The notes: generated by a model not told the origin, from the letters alone. Shown: positions 43,653 to 52,799, counted from the first letter of the stretch. The stretch: 64,000 bases of DNA from DATJZH01 sp052146815 (GCA_052146815.1 JBKQMG010000197.1:62001-126000); one strand, 5' to 3'. Made by a program: numbers and translations.

Positions 43653-44791
43653 GCCGCCGCCCGCTGCACCTCGCCGAGCTCGACGAAGCGCTCGTCCAGG
43701 AAGCGGACCATGGCGACCTCGCGGAAGTCCGCACGGGCGGGCAGCGCCTGGCCGCGCAGCGAGTCCAGCGCCATCCTCGGCATGTCGACGCCGCTGGCGA
43801 TGGTCAGCGGCAGTGAGCCGGGCGCACGCGGATTGACCTCGAGCAGGGCCGGGCGGTCCTCGCGGTCACGGCGGCACTGCACGTTGGCGATGTAGGTGAG
43901 CCCGGTGGCCCTGACAACCTCGGTGCCGAAGCGGATGAGCTCTGGATCGCGGATGGTCTGCCCGGCCACCGAGATGCCCGAGTCCACCTTGGCCCGCAGT
44001 CTGGGCACCGCCGAGACGACCCGGCCGTCCCGGTCAGCCAGCACGTCGATCGAGTACTCGGCGCCCGGCAGGCAGTCCTGCACGATGCAGTCCGCCGACC
44101 GGTGCAGGCCGGCCAGCTCTGCCGCCGACCCGACCAGCGAGATGCCCGCCGATCCGCTGCCGGTCCGTGGCTTGACGATGACCGGGTAGGTCCACGAATC
44201 GGGATCGAGGTCCCCTGTGAGCCGTTCGGTCCGGGGGACGCGGACGATATCCGCGCAGTGCCGCGCCAGGGCCAGCTTGTCGAGCGTCAGCTCGAGACTG
44301 CGGCGCGGCGCGAGCATCAGCGCCACCCCCGCCCGGGCCAGCACGCTGCGGGCCGCGGCCAGCGGGCGCAGCTCGGCGTCCACGGTCGGGACGACGATGT
44401 CGACCGCCAGGTCCAGGCAGCGCTCCAGCAGGACCGTCACGAACGCGGGGGAGCGGCCGGCGGGCAGCAGCGTCCGGGCGCCGGGCGGCTGCAGGTAGAG
44501 GCCCGCGGCCCACGGGTCCATGTCGGCGGCGATGAGCTCGACCGCCGGGTCGGCGTGCAGTGACTTCATGACCGCGATGGCCGCTGGTCCGCCGGCTCCG
44601 GTCACCAGGACGCGCAGCGGCCTGGCCGGCGAGCCAGGCTGCCGCGTGCTGGCAGGCTCGGGCTGGACCGCCTGGCCTGCCTGCCCCGCGGGCTGCGGCT
44701 GGGTCGCCGGCGGTGGTAGTGCCCCGGGCTGGGGCCGGCTTCCGGGCTGCGGCGGGCCCTCGGGCTGCGGCATGGTGTGACGCTGTGACAT
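43649..44791 (-). CDS. ATP-grasp enzyme
   Basis: 380 residues. A Pro/Gln-rich N-terminal tail of about 55 residues precedes the pre-ATP-grasp Rossmann part (VLVTGAGGPAAIAVMKSL). The ATP-grasp core has YPVIVKPRTGSGSAGI (ATP-binding Lys and Gly-rich loop), VQDCLPGAEYSIDVL and the Mg-binding LLEVNPRAPGSLP. The overall type is like carbamoyl-phosphate-synthetase large-chain relatives that join a carboxylate to an amine or similar nucleophile. In this operon it may attach an amino acid or acid to an amino sugar (inference). Confidence 0.82.
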   Translation of the reverse strand: MSQRHTMPQPEGPPQPGSRPQPGALPPPATQPQPAGQAGQAVQPEPASTRQPGSPARPLRVLVTGAGGPAAIAVMKSLHADPAVELIAADMDPWAAGLYLQPPGARTLLPAGRSPAFVTVLLERCLDLAVDIVVPTVDAELRPLAAARSVLARAGVALMLAPRRSLELTLDKLALARHCADIVRVPRTERLTGDLDPDSWTYPVIVKPRTGSGSAGISLVGSAAELAGLHRSADCIVQDCLPGAEYSIDVLADRDGRVVSAVPRLRAKVDSGISVAGQTIRDPELIRFGTEVVRATGLTYIANVQCRRDREDRPALLEVNPRAPGSLPLTIASGVDMPRMALDSLRGQALPARADFREVAMVRFLDERFVELGEVQRAAA

Positions 44792-44815
44792 GGGTTCCTC
44801 CCCGTTGACGAGTCG

Positions 44816-45922
44816 TCAGGCCCGGGCGGCCGGCTCGGCGGCCGCGGCGGGCCGGGTCCTGGCATGCCCGGCCGAGGTCGGCCGCTGGGCGCCGCTGCCG
44901 GACGTGACATCCGCGCGATCGCGGATGACCTCGAACGGCTCGGCGTAGCGGCCTTCGCCGAAGCGGGACCAGTACCGGGCGGTGGCCTCGATCAGGTCGG
45001 GCTCCAGGTACTCCCGGACGGCGACCTGCGAGGCGAACGCGTCGATGGCGGCCAGCTTCCGGCGCATCACCTCGTCGATGGTCACGAAACGGGTGGGCGC
45101 GAAGTCCACGGTGGCTGACGGTGACTGGTAGCAGTAGACCCGGCCCACCTGCCGGGCAGCCACCATGGCGGCGCGGTGGGTGTTGCGGTGATCCTGGTGC
45201 ACGTCGTTGATCGAGTGCGTATACACCAGCGTGGGCTGAACGGACTCGATCACCCGGCTGATGAGGCTGATCGTCGGATCGCCCTCGCTGATCCGGGTGT
45301 CCTCAAGATCCTCCAGGTACAGCTCGGCGCCGAGGATCTCCGCCGCCTGCTGCGACTCCCCGACCCTGGTGCGCTCCGAGCCGCCGCGGGCGCCCCGGCA
45401 CATAGTCAGGACCGAGATCTCATGTCCCATGCCGTGATGGGCGAGGAGAGTGCCTCCGACGCCGATCTCGATGTCGTCGGGATGCGCGCCAATGGCGAGC
45501 ACGACCTCGCGGCCTGCCAGCCGGGCGGCCCGGCCCCGGCTGATCAGCTCGTGCGCGGTGGCGATCAGCCGCTCGGGCTGCAGCGGCTTCTCCAGGAACT
45601 CATCGGCGCGGTGCCGCAGCGCGGTGACCGCGTTGTCGACGGTCACGTGCGCGGTCACGACCGCGACCGGGATGGCCGGAGCGACTTCACGCAGCGCCTC
45701 AAGCAGCTGCAGCCCGGTCATGCCCGGCATCTCCACGTCCGTGATGACCAGGTCCCAGGGTTCTGAGCTGGCCCGGATCAGCGCAGCGGCCGGGTCCTCG
45801 ATGTGGATGACCTCGAAGCCGCCCCACTTGCTGAGGACATGCACGGTGAACTTGGCCGCTTCCGGGTCGTCCTCGACGACAAGAATCCGGCCCTGTGATC
45901 CTGCCTGGTCGTTGCTCGTCAT
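44816..45922 (-). CDS. Response-regulator receiver fused to PIG-L/LmbE deacetylase
   Basis: 368 residues from the ATG at 45922. Residues 12-125 are a complete receiver domain: acidic pair Asp18/Asp19, phosphoacceptor Asp62 (VITDVEMPGMTG), Thr90 and Lys112 (EKPLQP). Residues 138-340 are a PIG-L zinc deacetylase with AHPDD at 146-150 and HQDHRNTH at 242-249 supplying the zinc ligands. The C-terminus is low complexity. PIG-L enzymes remove N-acetyl groups from GlcNAc derivatives (for example MshB, BshB). The fusion implies phosphorylation-gated deacetylation. The gene follows the response regulator by 90 bp and the ATP-grasp gene follows it by 24 bp. Confidence 0.9.
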   Translation of the reverse strand: MTSNDQAGSQGRILVVEDDPEAAKFTVHVLSKWGGFEVIHIEDPAAALIRASSEPWDLVITDVEMPGMTGLQLLEALREVAPAIPVAVVTAHVTVDNAVTALRHRADEFLEKPLQPERLIATAHELISRGRAARLAGREVVLAIGAHPDDIEIGVGGTLLAHHGMGHEISVLTMCRGARGGSERTRVGESQQAAEILGAELYLEDLEDTRISEGDPTISLISRVIESVQPTLVYTHSINDVHQDHRNTHRAAMVAARQVGRVYCYQSPSATVDFAPTRFVTIDEVMRRKLAAIDAFASQVAVREYLEPDLIEATARYWSRFGEGRYAEPFEVIRDRADVTSGSGAQRPTSAGHARTRPAAAAEPAARA

Positions 45923-46012
45923 GCAGTCACCTTCCGATCTGCCGGTAGCAGCGGTGTTCGCGGCCGGTTGCAAGTCGGTAGCAGGGGGGCGGCGCACCGG
46001 GCGCCGCGCCCC

Positions 46013-46699
46013 TCAGCGCGGCGCGACGTAGCGGTAGCCGAATCCGCGGACGGCCTCGATAGGCCTCGATTCGTCGCCGCGCTGGCCGAGCTTGCGGCGC
46101 AGGCGCATGACGGAGAACTTCACCCGCTCCGGGCCCACCTGCAGGGGGTCGTTCCACGCCTGCTCGACCAGCTGGCCAGCAGACAGCGCCTGGCCGGGAT
46201 GGCGGACCAGCGCGGTCAGCAGCCGGTACTCCGTCGGGGTCAGCGTGATCTGCTCGCCCTTCACCTGCACCTGCCGGGTGCCGAACTGCACCTGGAGCAG
46301 GCCGTCGTCGTAGACCGTCTCCTCGGGGCCGGCCGGGCCGGAGCGGCGCAGCAGGGCCTGTACCCTGGCCAGCAGCTCGCGGTTGCCGAACGGCTTGGTC
46401 AGGTAGTCATCGGCGCCGCCGCGCAGCCCGCGTACCTTCTCCGACTCCAGCCCGTGCGCGGTCAGCAGCAGGACGGGTACCTCGCTGACGTCCCGGATGC
46501 GCTCGAGCACCGCCCAGCCGTCCAGATCAGGCAGGCCGACGTCGAGCAGCACGCACGCGGGCCGCTTAGCGTGGAACACGCGCAGGCCCTCCCGGCCGCC
46601 CGCTGCGCTCAGCACCTCGTAACCGCCGCGCTGCAGGATCGTCCGGACGGCCAGCGCGATGTCCTTGTCGTCCTCGACGATCAGAACGGGCGCGCTCAC
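46013..46699 (-). CDS. OmpR/PhoB-family response regulator
   Basis: 228 residues from the GTG at 46699, which overlaps the kinase stop (GTGA). Receiver with phosphoacceptor Asp53 (VLLDVGLPDLDG), Thr80 and Lys102 (LTKPFGNRELLARV). The winged-helix output domain begins near 135, with LTPTEYRLLTALVRHPGQ and FSVMRLRRKLG then VRGFGYRY. Cognate partner of the kinase, and by position the likely transcriptional controller of the whole unit. Confidence 0.93.
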   Translation of the reverse strand: MSAPVLIVEDDKDIALAVRTILQRGGYEVLSAAGGREGLRVFHAKRPACVLLDVGLPDLDGWAVLERIRDVSEVPVLLLTAHGLESEKVRGLRGGADDYLTKPFGNRELLARVQALLRRSGPAGPEETVYDDGLLQVQFGTRQVQVKGEQITLTPTEYRLLTALVRHPGQALSAGQLVEQAWNDPLQVGPERVKFSVMRLRRKLGQRGDESRPIEAVRGFGYRYVAPR

Positions 46700-48768
46700 G
46701 CGGCCACCGGCAACCACACGCGGAACGTAGTGCCGGCGCCGAGGGCGCTGTCCACCTCGACGCGGCCGCCGTGCAGGTCGGCGATGGTTTTCACCACCGA
46801 AAGCCCGAGACCGGTCCCGGGTAGCGCGGCCGTGCGGGCATTGGAGGCACGGAAGAACCGGTCGAAGAGCTGACCCACCTCGTCGGGCGGGATGCCGATC
46901 CCGGAATCGGCCACCTCCAGCTGCCACTGCACGCCCTCGCACCGCGCGGCCACCCTGACCCGGCCGTCTTCGGGCGTGAACTTGATCGCGTTGGAGATGA
47001 GGTTGTCGAGCAGCTGGGTGAGCCGGTGCCGGTCCGCCGGCACCAGCGGGCCGTCCTGCGCGTCGACCTCGAGCTGGACGTTCTTCTCCGCCGCCACCGC
47101 CGAGGCCGCCAGCACGGCCTCGCGGGCGATCTCCGGGATCGAGACCGGGGTGCGTTCCAGCCGGATAACGCCCGATTCGAGGCGGCTGAGCATCAGCAGG
47201 TCGCCGACCAGGCGGATCAGTTTCTCGGCGTTTCGCTGGATGATGTCGAGGAATCCCTCGGCGTCGGGCGTGAGGCCCTGCTCTTCGCCCCGGATCAGCT
47301 CAGCGAACGCCACGATGGATGTCAGCGGCGTCCGCAGTTCGTGTGAGGCCGTGGCGAGGAACTGCGTCTTGAGCTCGTCCAGATCCCGCAGCCGCGCATT
47401 CTGCTCGGCCAGCTGCCGCTGGGCATCCTCTGCCTCCCGGCGTGCCCGGCGCTGGTCGGCGAGGAGCCGCTCGCGCCGGGATTCGGTCTGCTTGTAAGAG
47501 GTGATATCGGTGACCGTGGCGAGGAACCCGCCGGGCGTTCCGTCTGGGCCTGCGAGCGGGATGGCCGCGGCGCTGACCCAGACAGGCGGCCCTGAAGGAC
47601 GCTGGAGACGGCAGTCGATCCGCAGCTCGCTGTCCTCGGCCGCCGCCCTGGCCCACGCCTGCTCCAGCCGCCTGGCGTCGTCGGGATGCAGGGACTGCGC
47701 CCAGTCGCCGCCGATGACCTGGTCAGCGGGCATCCCGGCCAGCTCGCACCAGCGGTCGTTGACGAAAGTCACGCGGCCCTGCGCGTCCGTTTCGAGGATG
47801 CCCACCGGGGCCAGCCGGGAGAGGTGCCGGAACCGTGCTTCCTGCTCGGCGAGCGCCGCGGCGGTCTGCTCGAGCTCGCTGAGGTCGCGCAGGAACCCGC
47901 AGAGGTAGCTCTCGCCTGCCACCGTGAGCGGGACGGGGGTGAGCTCGACCGTCCGCACGGAGCCATCGCTGTGCTGGACGCGCGGCCGGAGCCTGCGGAC
48001 GGGGCCGGGACGGTCTGCTTGCCGAAGGAGATCCTGGACAACTGCCGCGAATTCTGCGCGGTCCGCCGGGGGGACGAGCAGATCTCGCGCAGCCTGGTCG
48101 AGCACGTCGCTGCTCTTACGGCCGAAGAGTTCCTCGGCGGCCGGGTTGAACTGCACGATCTTCTGCTGGGAGTTCAGCGAGACGATCGGGTCAGGTGAGC
48201 CGGTGACCAGAGCGAGGCCCACCGCGCGCCGCTCGGCCAGCAGCATGGTGTCGTTGGCGTGCCGGATCTGAGCGCCGAGAATCGCAGCGACCGCCTGACT
48301 GGCCGCTCGCACTTCCGGGTCCCAGCGGCCGACCGCCCCGACCAGCGCGACAGCGCCCAGGCATGCGCCCTCGACGGGGTGGGCGTGAGCCACCAGGATG
48401 CTGCGGCGCTCTCCGGTCCCGCGGCTCGGCTCGAGCGGAGCCTGGAAGAACCCGGCCCCCGCCTTAGGGTGCGCGGCGCACAGCTCGTTGATCTGGGCCA
48501 GAAGCTCAGGATCGGCCGCGGCTCGCTCGGGGTGGGCGGCCAGGCTGACCATCAGGCGTCCCGCCGTGTGCTGGAGGGCCAGCGCGGCGGTGGCGTCGAA
48601 GGCGCCGGCCAGCCTTTCCAGCACGGCCGGGAGCGCGGTGAACGAGGTGTCGCTGCCCAGCAGCTGGCCGACGGCGAACTGGACCACGTCCGCCGTCACG
48701 ACGCTCGGTGACCCGCCTGCGGCGACCGCAGGCGCGTCAGCGATGGCCCTCACGCGAGATCCCCCCAT
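46696..48768 (-). CDS. Soluble GAF-PAS-PAS sensor histidine kinase
   Basis: 690 residues from the ATG at 48768 (GGGGGAGC upstream); a longer frame reaches 48915. There are no membrane helices. A GAF-like N-terminal part is followed by two PAS domains (about 200-320 with PDPIVSLNSQQKIVQFNPAAEELF, and about 330-450), a HisKA domain with the phospho-His in ATASHELRTPLTS near 477, and HATPase_c with DNLISNAIKF, DSGIGIPPDE and GTGLGLSVV. A cytosolic signal is therefore sensed. First gene of the unit, coupled to the response regulator. The second receiver, on the PIG-L protein, is a possible additional target. Confidence 0.9.
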   Translation of the reverse strand: MGGSRVRAIADAPAVAAGGSPSVVTADVVQFAVGQLLGSDTSFTALPAVLERLAGAFDATAALALQHTAGRLMVSLAAHPERAAADPELLAQINELCAAHPKAGAGFFQAPLEPSRGTGERRSILVAHAHPVEGACLGAVALVGAVGRWDPEVRAASQAVAAILGAQIRHANDTMLLAERRAVGLALVTGSPDPIVSLNSQQKIVQFNPAAEELFGRKSSDVLDQAARDLLVPPADRAEFAAVVQDLLRQADRPGPVRRLRPRVQHSDGSVRTVELTPVPLTVAGESYLCGFLRDLSELEQTAAALAEQEARFRHLSRLAPVGILETDAQGRVTFVNDRWCELAGMPADQVIGGDWAQSLHPDDARRLEQAWARAAAEDSELRIDCRLQRPSGPPVWVSAAAIPLAGPDGTPGGFLATVTDITSYKQTESRRERLLADQRRARREAEDAQRQLAEQNARLRDLDELKTQFLATASHELRTPLTSIVAFAELIRGEEQGLTPDAEGFLDIIQRNAEKLIRLVGDLLMLSRLESGVIRLERTPVSIPEIAREAVLAASAVAAEKNVQLEVDAQDGPLVPADRHRLTQLLDNLISNAIKFTPEDGRVRVAARCEGVQWQLEVADSGIGIPPDEVGQLFDRFFRASNARTAALPGTGLGLSVVKTIADLHGGRVEVDSALGAGTTFRVWLPVAA

Positions 48769-49121
48769 GACCCCGTGCTCCCCCGCCCCCGTTGACTGTG
48801 CGGCGCCGCCCCGGCTGCCGCCTGCCCGGCTCCGATGGATAACATGATGAGTACGTGCATCCACGGCCAATCCGGCCAAAGGTGATGGCCGGGACAATGC
48901 CCTGACCTGCATCATTCTTATCCGGGCTTACCCCGGGCGAAGCGGGCCGAATCTGGCCGGCTGCCCGCATTAAGCGCTGCGGCTGCGCGTATTAAGCGGG
49001 GGCGGCGCGTCTTATTGAGCCCGGCAGCGCGGCAATGGCGGGGAGCGGCGGGCCAGCTGCCATCAGCAGGCGTTGCCCGCGGCGCGGCGCTGGTCCGTGC
49101 CCGGCTGGCTTTGCGGGCGCG
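48769..49121. other. Regulatory intergenic region before the kinase operon
   Basis: 353 bp upstream of the kinase. It contains dyad-like GGCCAATCCGGCC near 48865-48880, and three direct copies of an ATTAAGCG-type block at about 48967, 48989 and 49012 (third copy TTATTGAGC). Regular 22-bp spacing, close to two helical turns, suggests binding sites on one face of the DNA. No gene is supported here. Confidence 0.45.
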
Positions 49122-50132
49122 TCAGCCGCCGCCCACGGCGGCCAGCAGCGCGAAAAGTATGGCGGCTGTGGCGGCCGCGCCGTGGATCGTGATCATCAGG
49201 ACCGGCGCTCCCCGCCGGGCCGGCCGCCCTTCGGCGCTTGGCGTCTTAGTGCTGACGCCGCCACCGCGGGCAGATGTCCCGGATCCGGCGGCATTCATGT
49301 CTTCTGTGCCGTTGTCGGTCCCGGCGGTATTTGTCCGGGCCGGTCCTGGTCCGGCCGCTTCTGCCGGTGCCGCAGCCATTTGCGCACTATCCGCGGCGCC
49401 CCCTTCCGTTCTGGCAGGTCCTGGTGCGGTACCGGCGCCGGAGCGGTCGCCCATTCCCGGCAGCCCGATGGCCAGAGTCGCCATGCCAAGCCCCGCCACG
49501 GGCAGCAGCAGGCCCACCGCTATCCACGCCAGGTAAAGCCGGTCCGCGGCGAGGTAGGCGATCCAGATCGCGAGCCCGGCGACGGCCAGCCCGAAATGGC
49601 TGAGAACGACGGCCGGCGGCAGGGCCCGGTACCCGCCGCGGCGCTGCCGCCGCCGCAGGCCGCCGTGGGAAATCCAGCCGGCCAGCAGATAGCCGCCGCT
49701 GGCTGCGGCGACCAGCCACGATGCGAGCGCGGCGAGCGCGACGGTCACGTCCATGCCCGGGCGGCGGGCGGGGCTTCCGCGGGCAATGCTCGGCGGGAAC
49801 GGGGTCAGGTCGGGCCGGGGAGCGGTGACCAGGTCGCCCAGAACCCCGCCCGCCAGGGCGGCGAGCCTCCTCGAGACTGCCTTGCGCCGCCCGCCTGCCA
49901 CCTGGTGGATCGCCCGCGCGACCGCCTCGTTGACGTCAGCTTTGCTCAGCCCCTGGCACGGGGGGGGCACCGAGGTCACCTTGGTGTGATGCCTGATCGC
50001 CTGCGCTCCGTAAGCCGCGCACCGCTGGACCGAAGCTGCAGGCGGACTGGCCGGCTGCGCTGCGCATCCGGCCGCGAGGACCGCGGCGAGCAGCGCGCCA
50101 GCCGCGGCGGCGAGCTTGATGGAGATTCTCAT
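49122..50132 (-). CDS. Membrane lipoprotein of unknown function
   Basis: 336 residues. Lipobox LAAGC with Cys23, then a soluble part with two further cysteines (QRCAAYG, PPPCQG), three closely spaced membrane helices at about 127-220, a long low-complexity Ala/Gly/Thr loop and a final helix (about 312-334). I do not recognise the family. The topology suggests a membrane protein with an exported cysteine-containing N-terminal segment. It lies upstream of and in line with the kinase operon, but 353 bp away. Confidence 0.62.
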   Translation of the reverse strand: MRISIKLAAAAGALLAAVLAAGCAAQPASPPAASVQRCAAYGAQAIRHHTKVTSVPPPCQGLSKADVNEAVARAIHQVAGGRRKAVSRRLAALAGGVLGDLVTAPRPDLTPFPPSIARGSPARRPGMDVTVALAALASWLVAAASGGYLLAGWISHGGLRRRQRRGGYRALPPAVVLSHFGLAVAGLAIWIAYLAADRLYLAWIAVGLLLPVAGLGMATLAIGLPGMGDRSGAGTAPGPARTEGGAADSAQMAAAPAEAAGPGPARTNTAGTDNGTEDMNAAGSGTSARGGGVSTKTPSAEGRPARRGAPVLMITIHGAAATAAILFALLAAVGGG

Positions 50133-50586
50133 GCCAATCCAACGATTCTTAAAAGTGCTTCTGAGGCCAGTGCCTGCTCTGCGTGACCAGTGCTGCTGCG
50201 GCCGGAGCGCTCGTCGCCGGGGCGCTTACGACCGGTCAACGGCCGGGCCGGCGGTGCGGGCCATTCGGCCAGTCGCAGGATCAGCCGGGCAAGCAGCGCG
50301 GGCTTGATGTGGACGGCAGTCAGGTCACGCCCTTGCTCACAGTCCGCTGCCATTGGCCGGCGGCAGCTCAGGCACTCGCTCATTCGATCACAGGCCCCGG
50401 GAACACGAGCACGCGGCCTGCTTCCGGCAAAAGTTCGCACTTAGTACAATTTACTCGATGTACTACGCTGCAGTTCCGGGACAGACCTGTTTCGGACTTG
50501 CGGCACCGAGCACATATTTGACAGGTTAAAAGCGACTAGTGGCGTCCGCCCCGCCGCCTAGGTCCTCCGAGCCCATGGGAGGTCGC
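50133..50586. other. Divergent promoter region, no supported gene
   Basis: 454 bp between the lipoprotein gene and the sigma-fusion gene, which are divergent. It holds a TACAAT hexamer at 50445-50450 in an AT-rich stretch (50436-50470), a candidate -10 for the sigma gene. Some GC-rich open frames are present but none is convincing. Confidence 0.45.
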
Positions 50587-52470
50587 ATGTCGGTCCAGTC
50601 CGGCGGGACCACGCATAGTTCGCCCGCGCCTGCGGGCCCGTCAGGCGCGGGCGCCGATGTGCTGGCGCATCTGTATGACATCTACGGCGATCACCTGTTC
50701 GATTACTGCAACATGGTGCTCGGCAGCCCGCAGGCGGCGGCTGAGGCGGTCCGCGAGACACTGATCGCGGCCACCGCCCAGTTCGGCAGGCTGCGAGACC
50801 GGGGCCGGATCCGCGGCTGGCTTTTCGCCATCGCCCGCCGGCAGTGCCTGCGCGAACTGGCTCCTCGCTCCGGCGCCGCGTCGCTGGATGAGCTGATGGG
50901 CGAGAAGGACCCCGCGCCCGGGAGCGATGCGGCCTTCAGTAGCGCGGACCTGACGAGCACCGACGTGAGCTGGGCGGCCATGACCAGCGCGGCCGCAGGC
51001 ACTGACATGGCGGCCGCTGACACGGCCAGTACTGATGCAGCGGCGGATGACACGGCGAGTACTGACGCGGCGGCCACTGACGCAGCGAGCGCGGATGCGA
51101 CTGATGCGGACCCGGGCCGCGCCGGCGTGAGTCGCGCCGATCCCGGCGATGCTGACCGCAGCAGTGCGGACATCGCCGCCGCGGCCGCCGCGGCAGGCGG
51201 CGCGCTGACGTTCCCCGAAGCCGGGCGCCGCGGCGACGGGGACGCCGACACCGCCGACCTCGCGGTCGCGGACATCGAGGCTGAGGTACGGCGGCGGGAA
51301 ACCCTGCTGGTCGTGACGGCTGCCCTGGCCGGGCTGGCAGCCCGCGACCGCGAGGCGCTCAGCCTGGTATACCGGCACGGCATCAGCGGCGCGGACCTGG
51401 GTGACGCGCTGGGCCTGTCAGCCGGGCGAGCCCGGGCGCTGCTGGCCGGGGCGGTGAGCCGGTTCGAGAAATCGGCGGCGGCAGTCGCGGTGCTGCGTGC
51501 GGGCTGGCAGGGCTGCCCGGTCCCCGCCGTGATCGTCGGGGACTGGGATCCCGGCGCAGATTCGCTGACGCCTCCGGTGCTCAAGCGGCTGGCCCGTCAC
51601 ATCGAGTCCTGCGCGAGCTGCGCCGAGGACGCCCGGCGACAGGTCTTCAGCCCGGAGCTGATCGTCACCATCGCGCTCGCGGTGCCGCCGGCGATGCTGC
51701 GGGCCGAGATCATGACCAGCGCGATTGAGGGGGATGACGATCTCGGCGGCGCGGCGGCGCTGCTGGCCAGCCTGGACGACAAGGGATTCCCGGCGCGACC
51801 GGGGCGCCTGCGCGCGGTGGTGCGGGACGACAAGGTGTTCCCGGTGCGACCGGGCCGCGTCCGCGCGGTGGTGCGGGACGACAAGGTATTCCCGGCGCGA
51901 CCGGGCCGTCGCCGCGCGGTGGTGCGGGCCGCCGTGGCCTGCGCTGCGGCGCTTGTCCTGGCGGTGGCAGCGGGCGCGCTGCTCCGCACGTTCCTGGCGG
52001 CGCCGGCTCGCGACTCGGCGGCGGGGACAGCAGCAGCAGCGGCGGTGAGAAAAGGCCCGCACAACGCCGCGCCGGGCGGCTCCTCGCCACTAGCCTCGCC
52101 GGCCCGATCGCCGAGAAGCCACATGGGGCGGACCGCGCTCGCTCTGTTCCCGTTTCCCGGCGCCCTTGGGTCCACGCCGGCGCCGGGGAGGACCGGCCTG
52201 CCGGTTCCGCTGCCGAGGCTGAGCGGGCGAACGCCGGCGCCCACGCCGACGCCGCATTCTTCGTCGCCGCAGCCGTCTCCGTCGTCGTCATCATCGAGCG
52301 GATCGCCGTCTCCGTCGCCGTCATCGACGTCTCCCAGCCCGTCACCGTCGCCGTCCCCCACCTCACCGTCGCCGTCGCCGACGTCACCGTCGGCAGGGCC
52401 GTCGTCGTCTCCCTCATCCGGTCCCTCATCCTCTCCGACATCGTCGCCGCTGCTGGCGGCGGGCAGTTAG
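50587..52470 (+). CDS. ECF-like sigma factor fused to zinc-finger, membrane helix and Ser/Pro tail
   Basis: 627 residues from the ATG at 50587 (GGGAGGTC upstream); a GTG 48 bp earlier is possible. Sigma region 2 is at about 27-92 (LYDIYGDHLFDYCNMVLGSPQAA), then a low-complexity Ala/Asp/Thr linker, region 4 at about 233-300 (ARDREALSLVYRHGISGADLG), and a zinc-finger-like H-x3-C-x2-C (HIESCASC) at about 338-345, as in anti-sigma factors. Three 17-residue repeats, a membrane helix near 452-475 and a Ser/Pro-rich extracellular tail follow. Probably a membrane-tethered sigma factor combining sigma and anti-sigma functions. Confidence 0.78.
   Translation: MSVQSGGTTHSSPAPAGPSGAGADVLAHLYDIYGDHLFDYCNMVLGSPQAAAEAVRETLIAATAQFGRLRDRGRIRGWLFAIARRQCLRELAPRSGAASLDELMGEKDPAPGSDAAFSSADLTSTDVSWAAMTSAAAGTDMAAADTASTDAAADDTASTDAAATDAASADATDADPGRAGVSRADPGDADRSSADIAAAAAAAGGALTFPEAGRRGDGDADTADLAVADIEAEVRRRETLLVVTAALAGLAARDREALSLVYRHGISGADLGDALGLSAGRARALLAGAVSRFEKSAAAVAVLRAGWQGCPVPAVIVGDWDPGADSLTPPVLKRLARHIESCASCAEDARRQVFSPELIVTIALAVPPAMLRAEIMTSAIEGDDDLGGAAALLASLDDKGFPARPGRLRAVVRDDKVFPVRPGRVRAVVRDDKVFPARPGRRRAVVRAAVACAAALVLAVAAGALLRTFLAAPARDSAAGTAAAAAVRKGPHNAAPGGSSPLASPARSPRSHMGRTALALFPFPGALGSTPAPGRTGLPVPLPRLSGRTPAPTPTPHSSSPQPSPSSSSSSGSPSPSPSSTSPSPSPSPSPTSPSPSPTSPSAGPSSSPSSGPSSSPTSSPLLAAGS
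51775..51927 (+). repeat. Three tandem 51-bp (17-residue) repeats
   Basis: Units start at 51775, 51826 and 51877 and encode DDK(G/V)FP(A/V)RPGR(L/V/R)RAVVR. They lie between the zinc-finger-like motif and the membrane helix of the sigma fusion. The repeats are basic and recently amplified, judging by their near identity at DNA level. Confidence 0.9.
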
Positions 52471-52799
52471 GGCTGGTCACCCAGGGAAGCGGCAGGCTGG
52501 GGAACGTGGCCCGCTAAGCAGGCCGTCCGCTGGCGCAGCCTGGGTAACGTGGCTCGCTCGGCGGGCCGTCCGCTGCCAGATCGGCGGGCGTCCGCTGGTG
52601 ACGCCGTCGTCAGCGGGGCGTTCCCGCGCTGACCAGAAGACCCGCGCAGTGCCCGCCACGAGAGCGGGCAGGGCAGCGGCGAGACCCCGGAGGCACCGGA
52701 AAAATCTGACGCCGGCGCCCCGTCCGGCGGCGGCCGCGCGAGACTGATACCGGCCCGGCCGCGCAGGCCGGGCCCGTATCCCTAGCGAAGGGTCATCTG
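52471..52799. other. Intergenic with a 36-bp direct repeat
   Basis: Two imperfect 36-bp copies beginning CTGGG(G/T)AACGTGGC and ending GGCCGTCCGCTG, at 52497-52532 and 52540-52575. The rest is featureless GC-rich sequence before the VOC gene. Nothing supports a gene. Confidence 0.6.
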
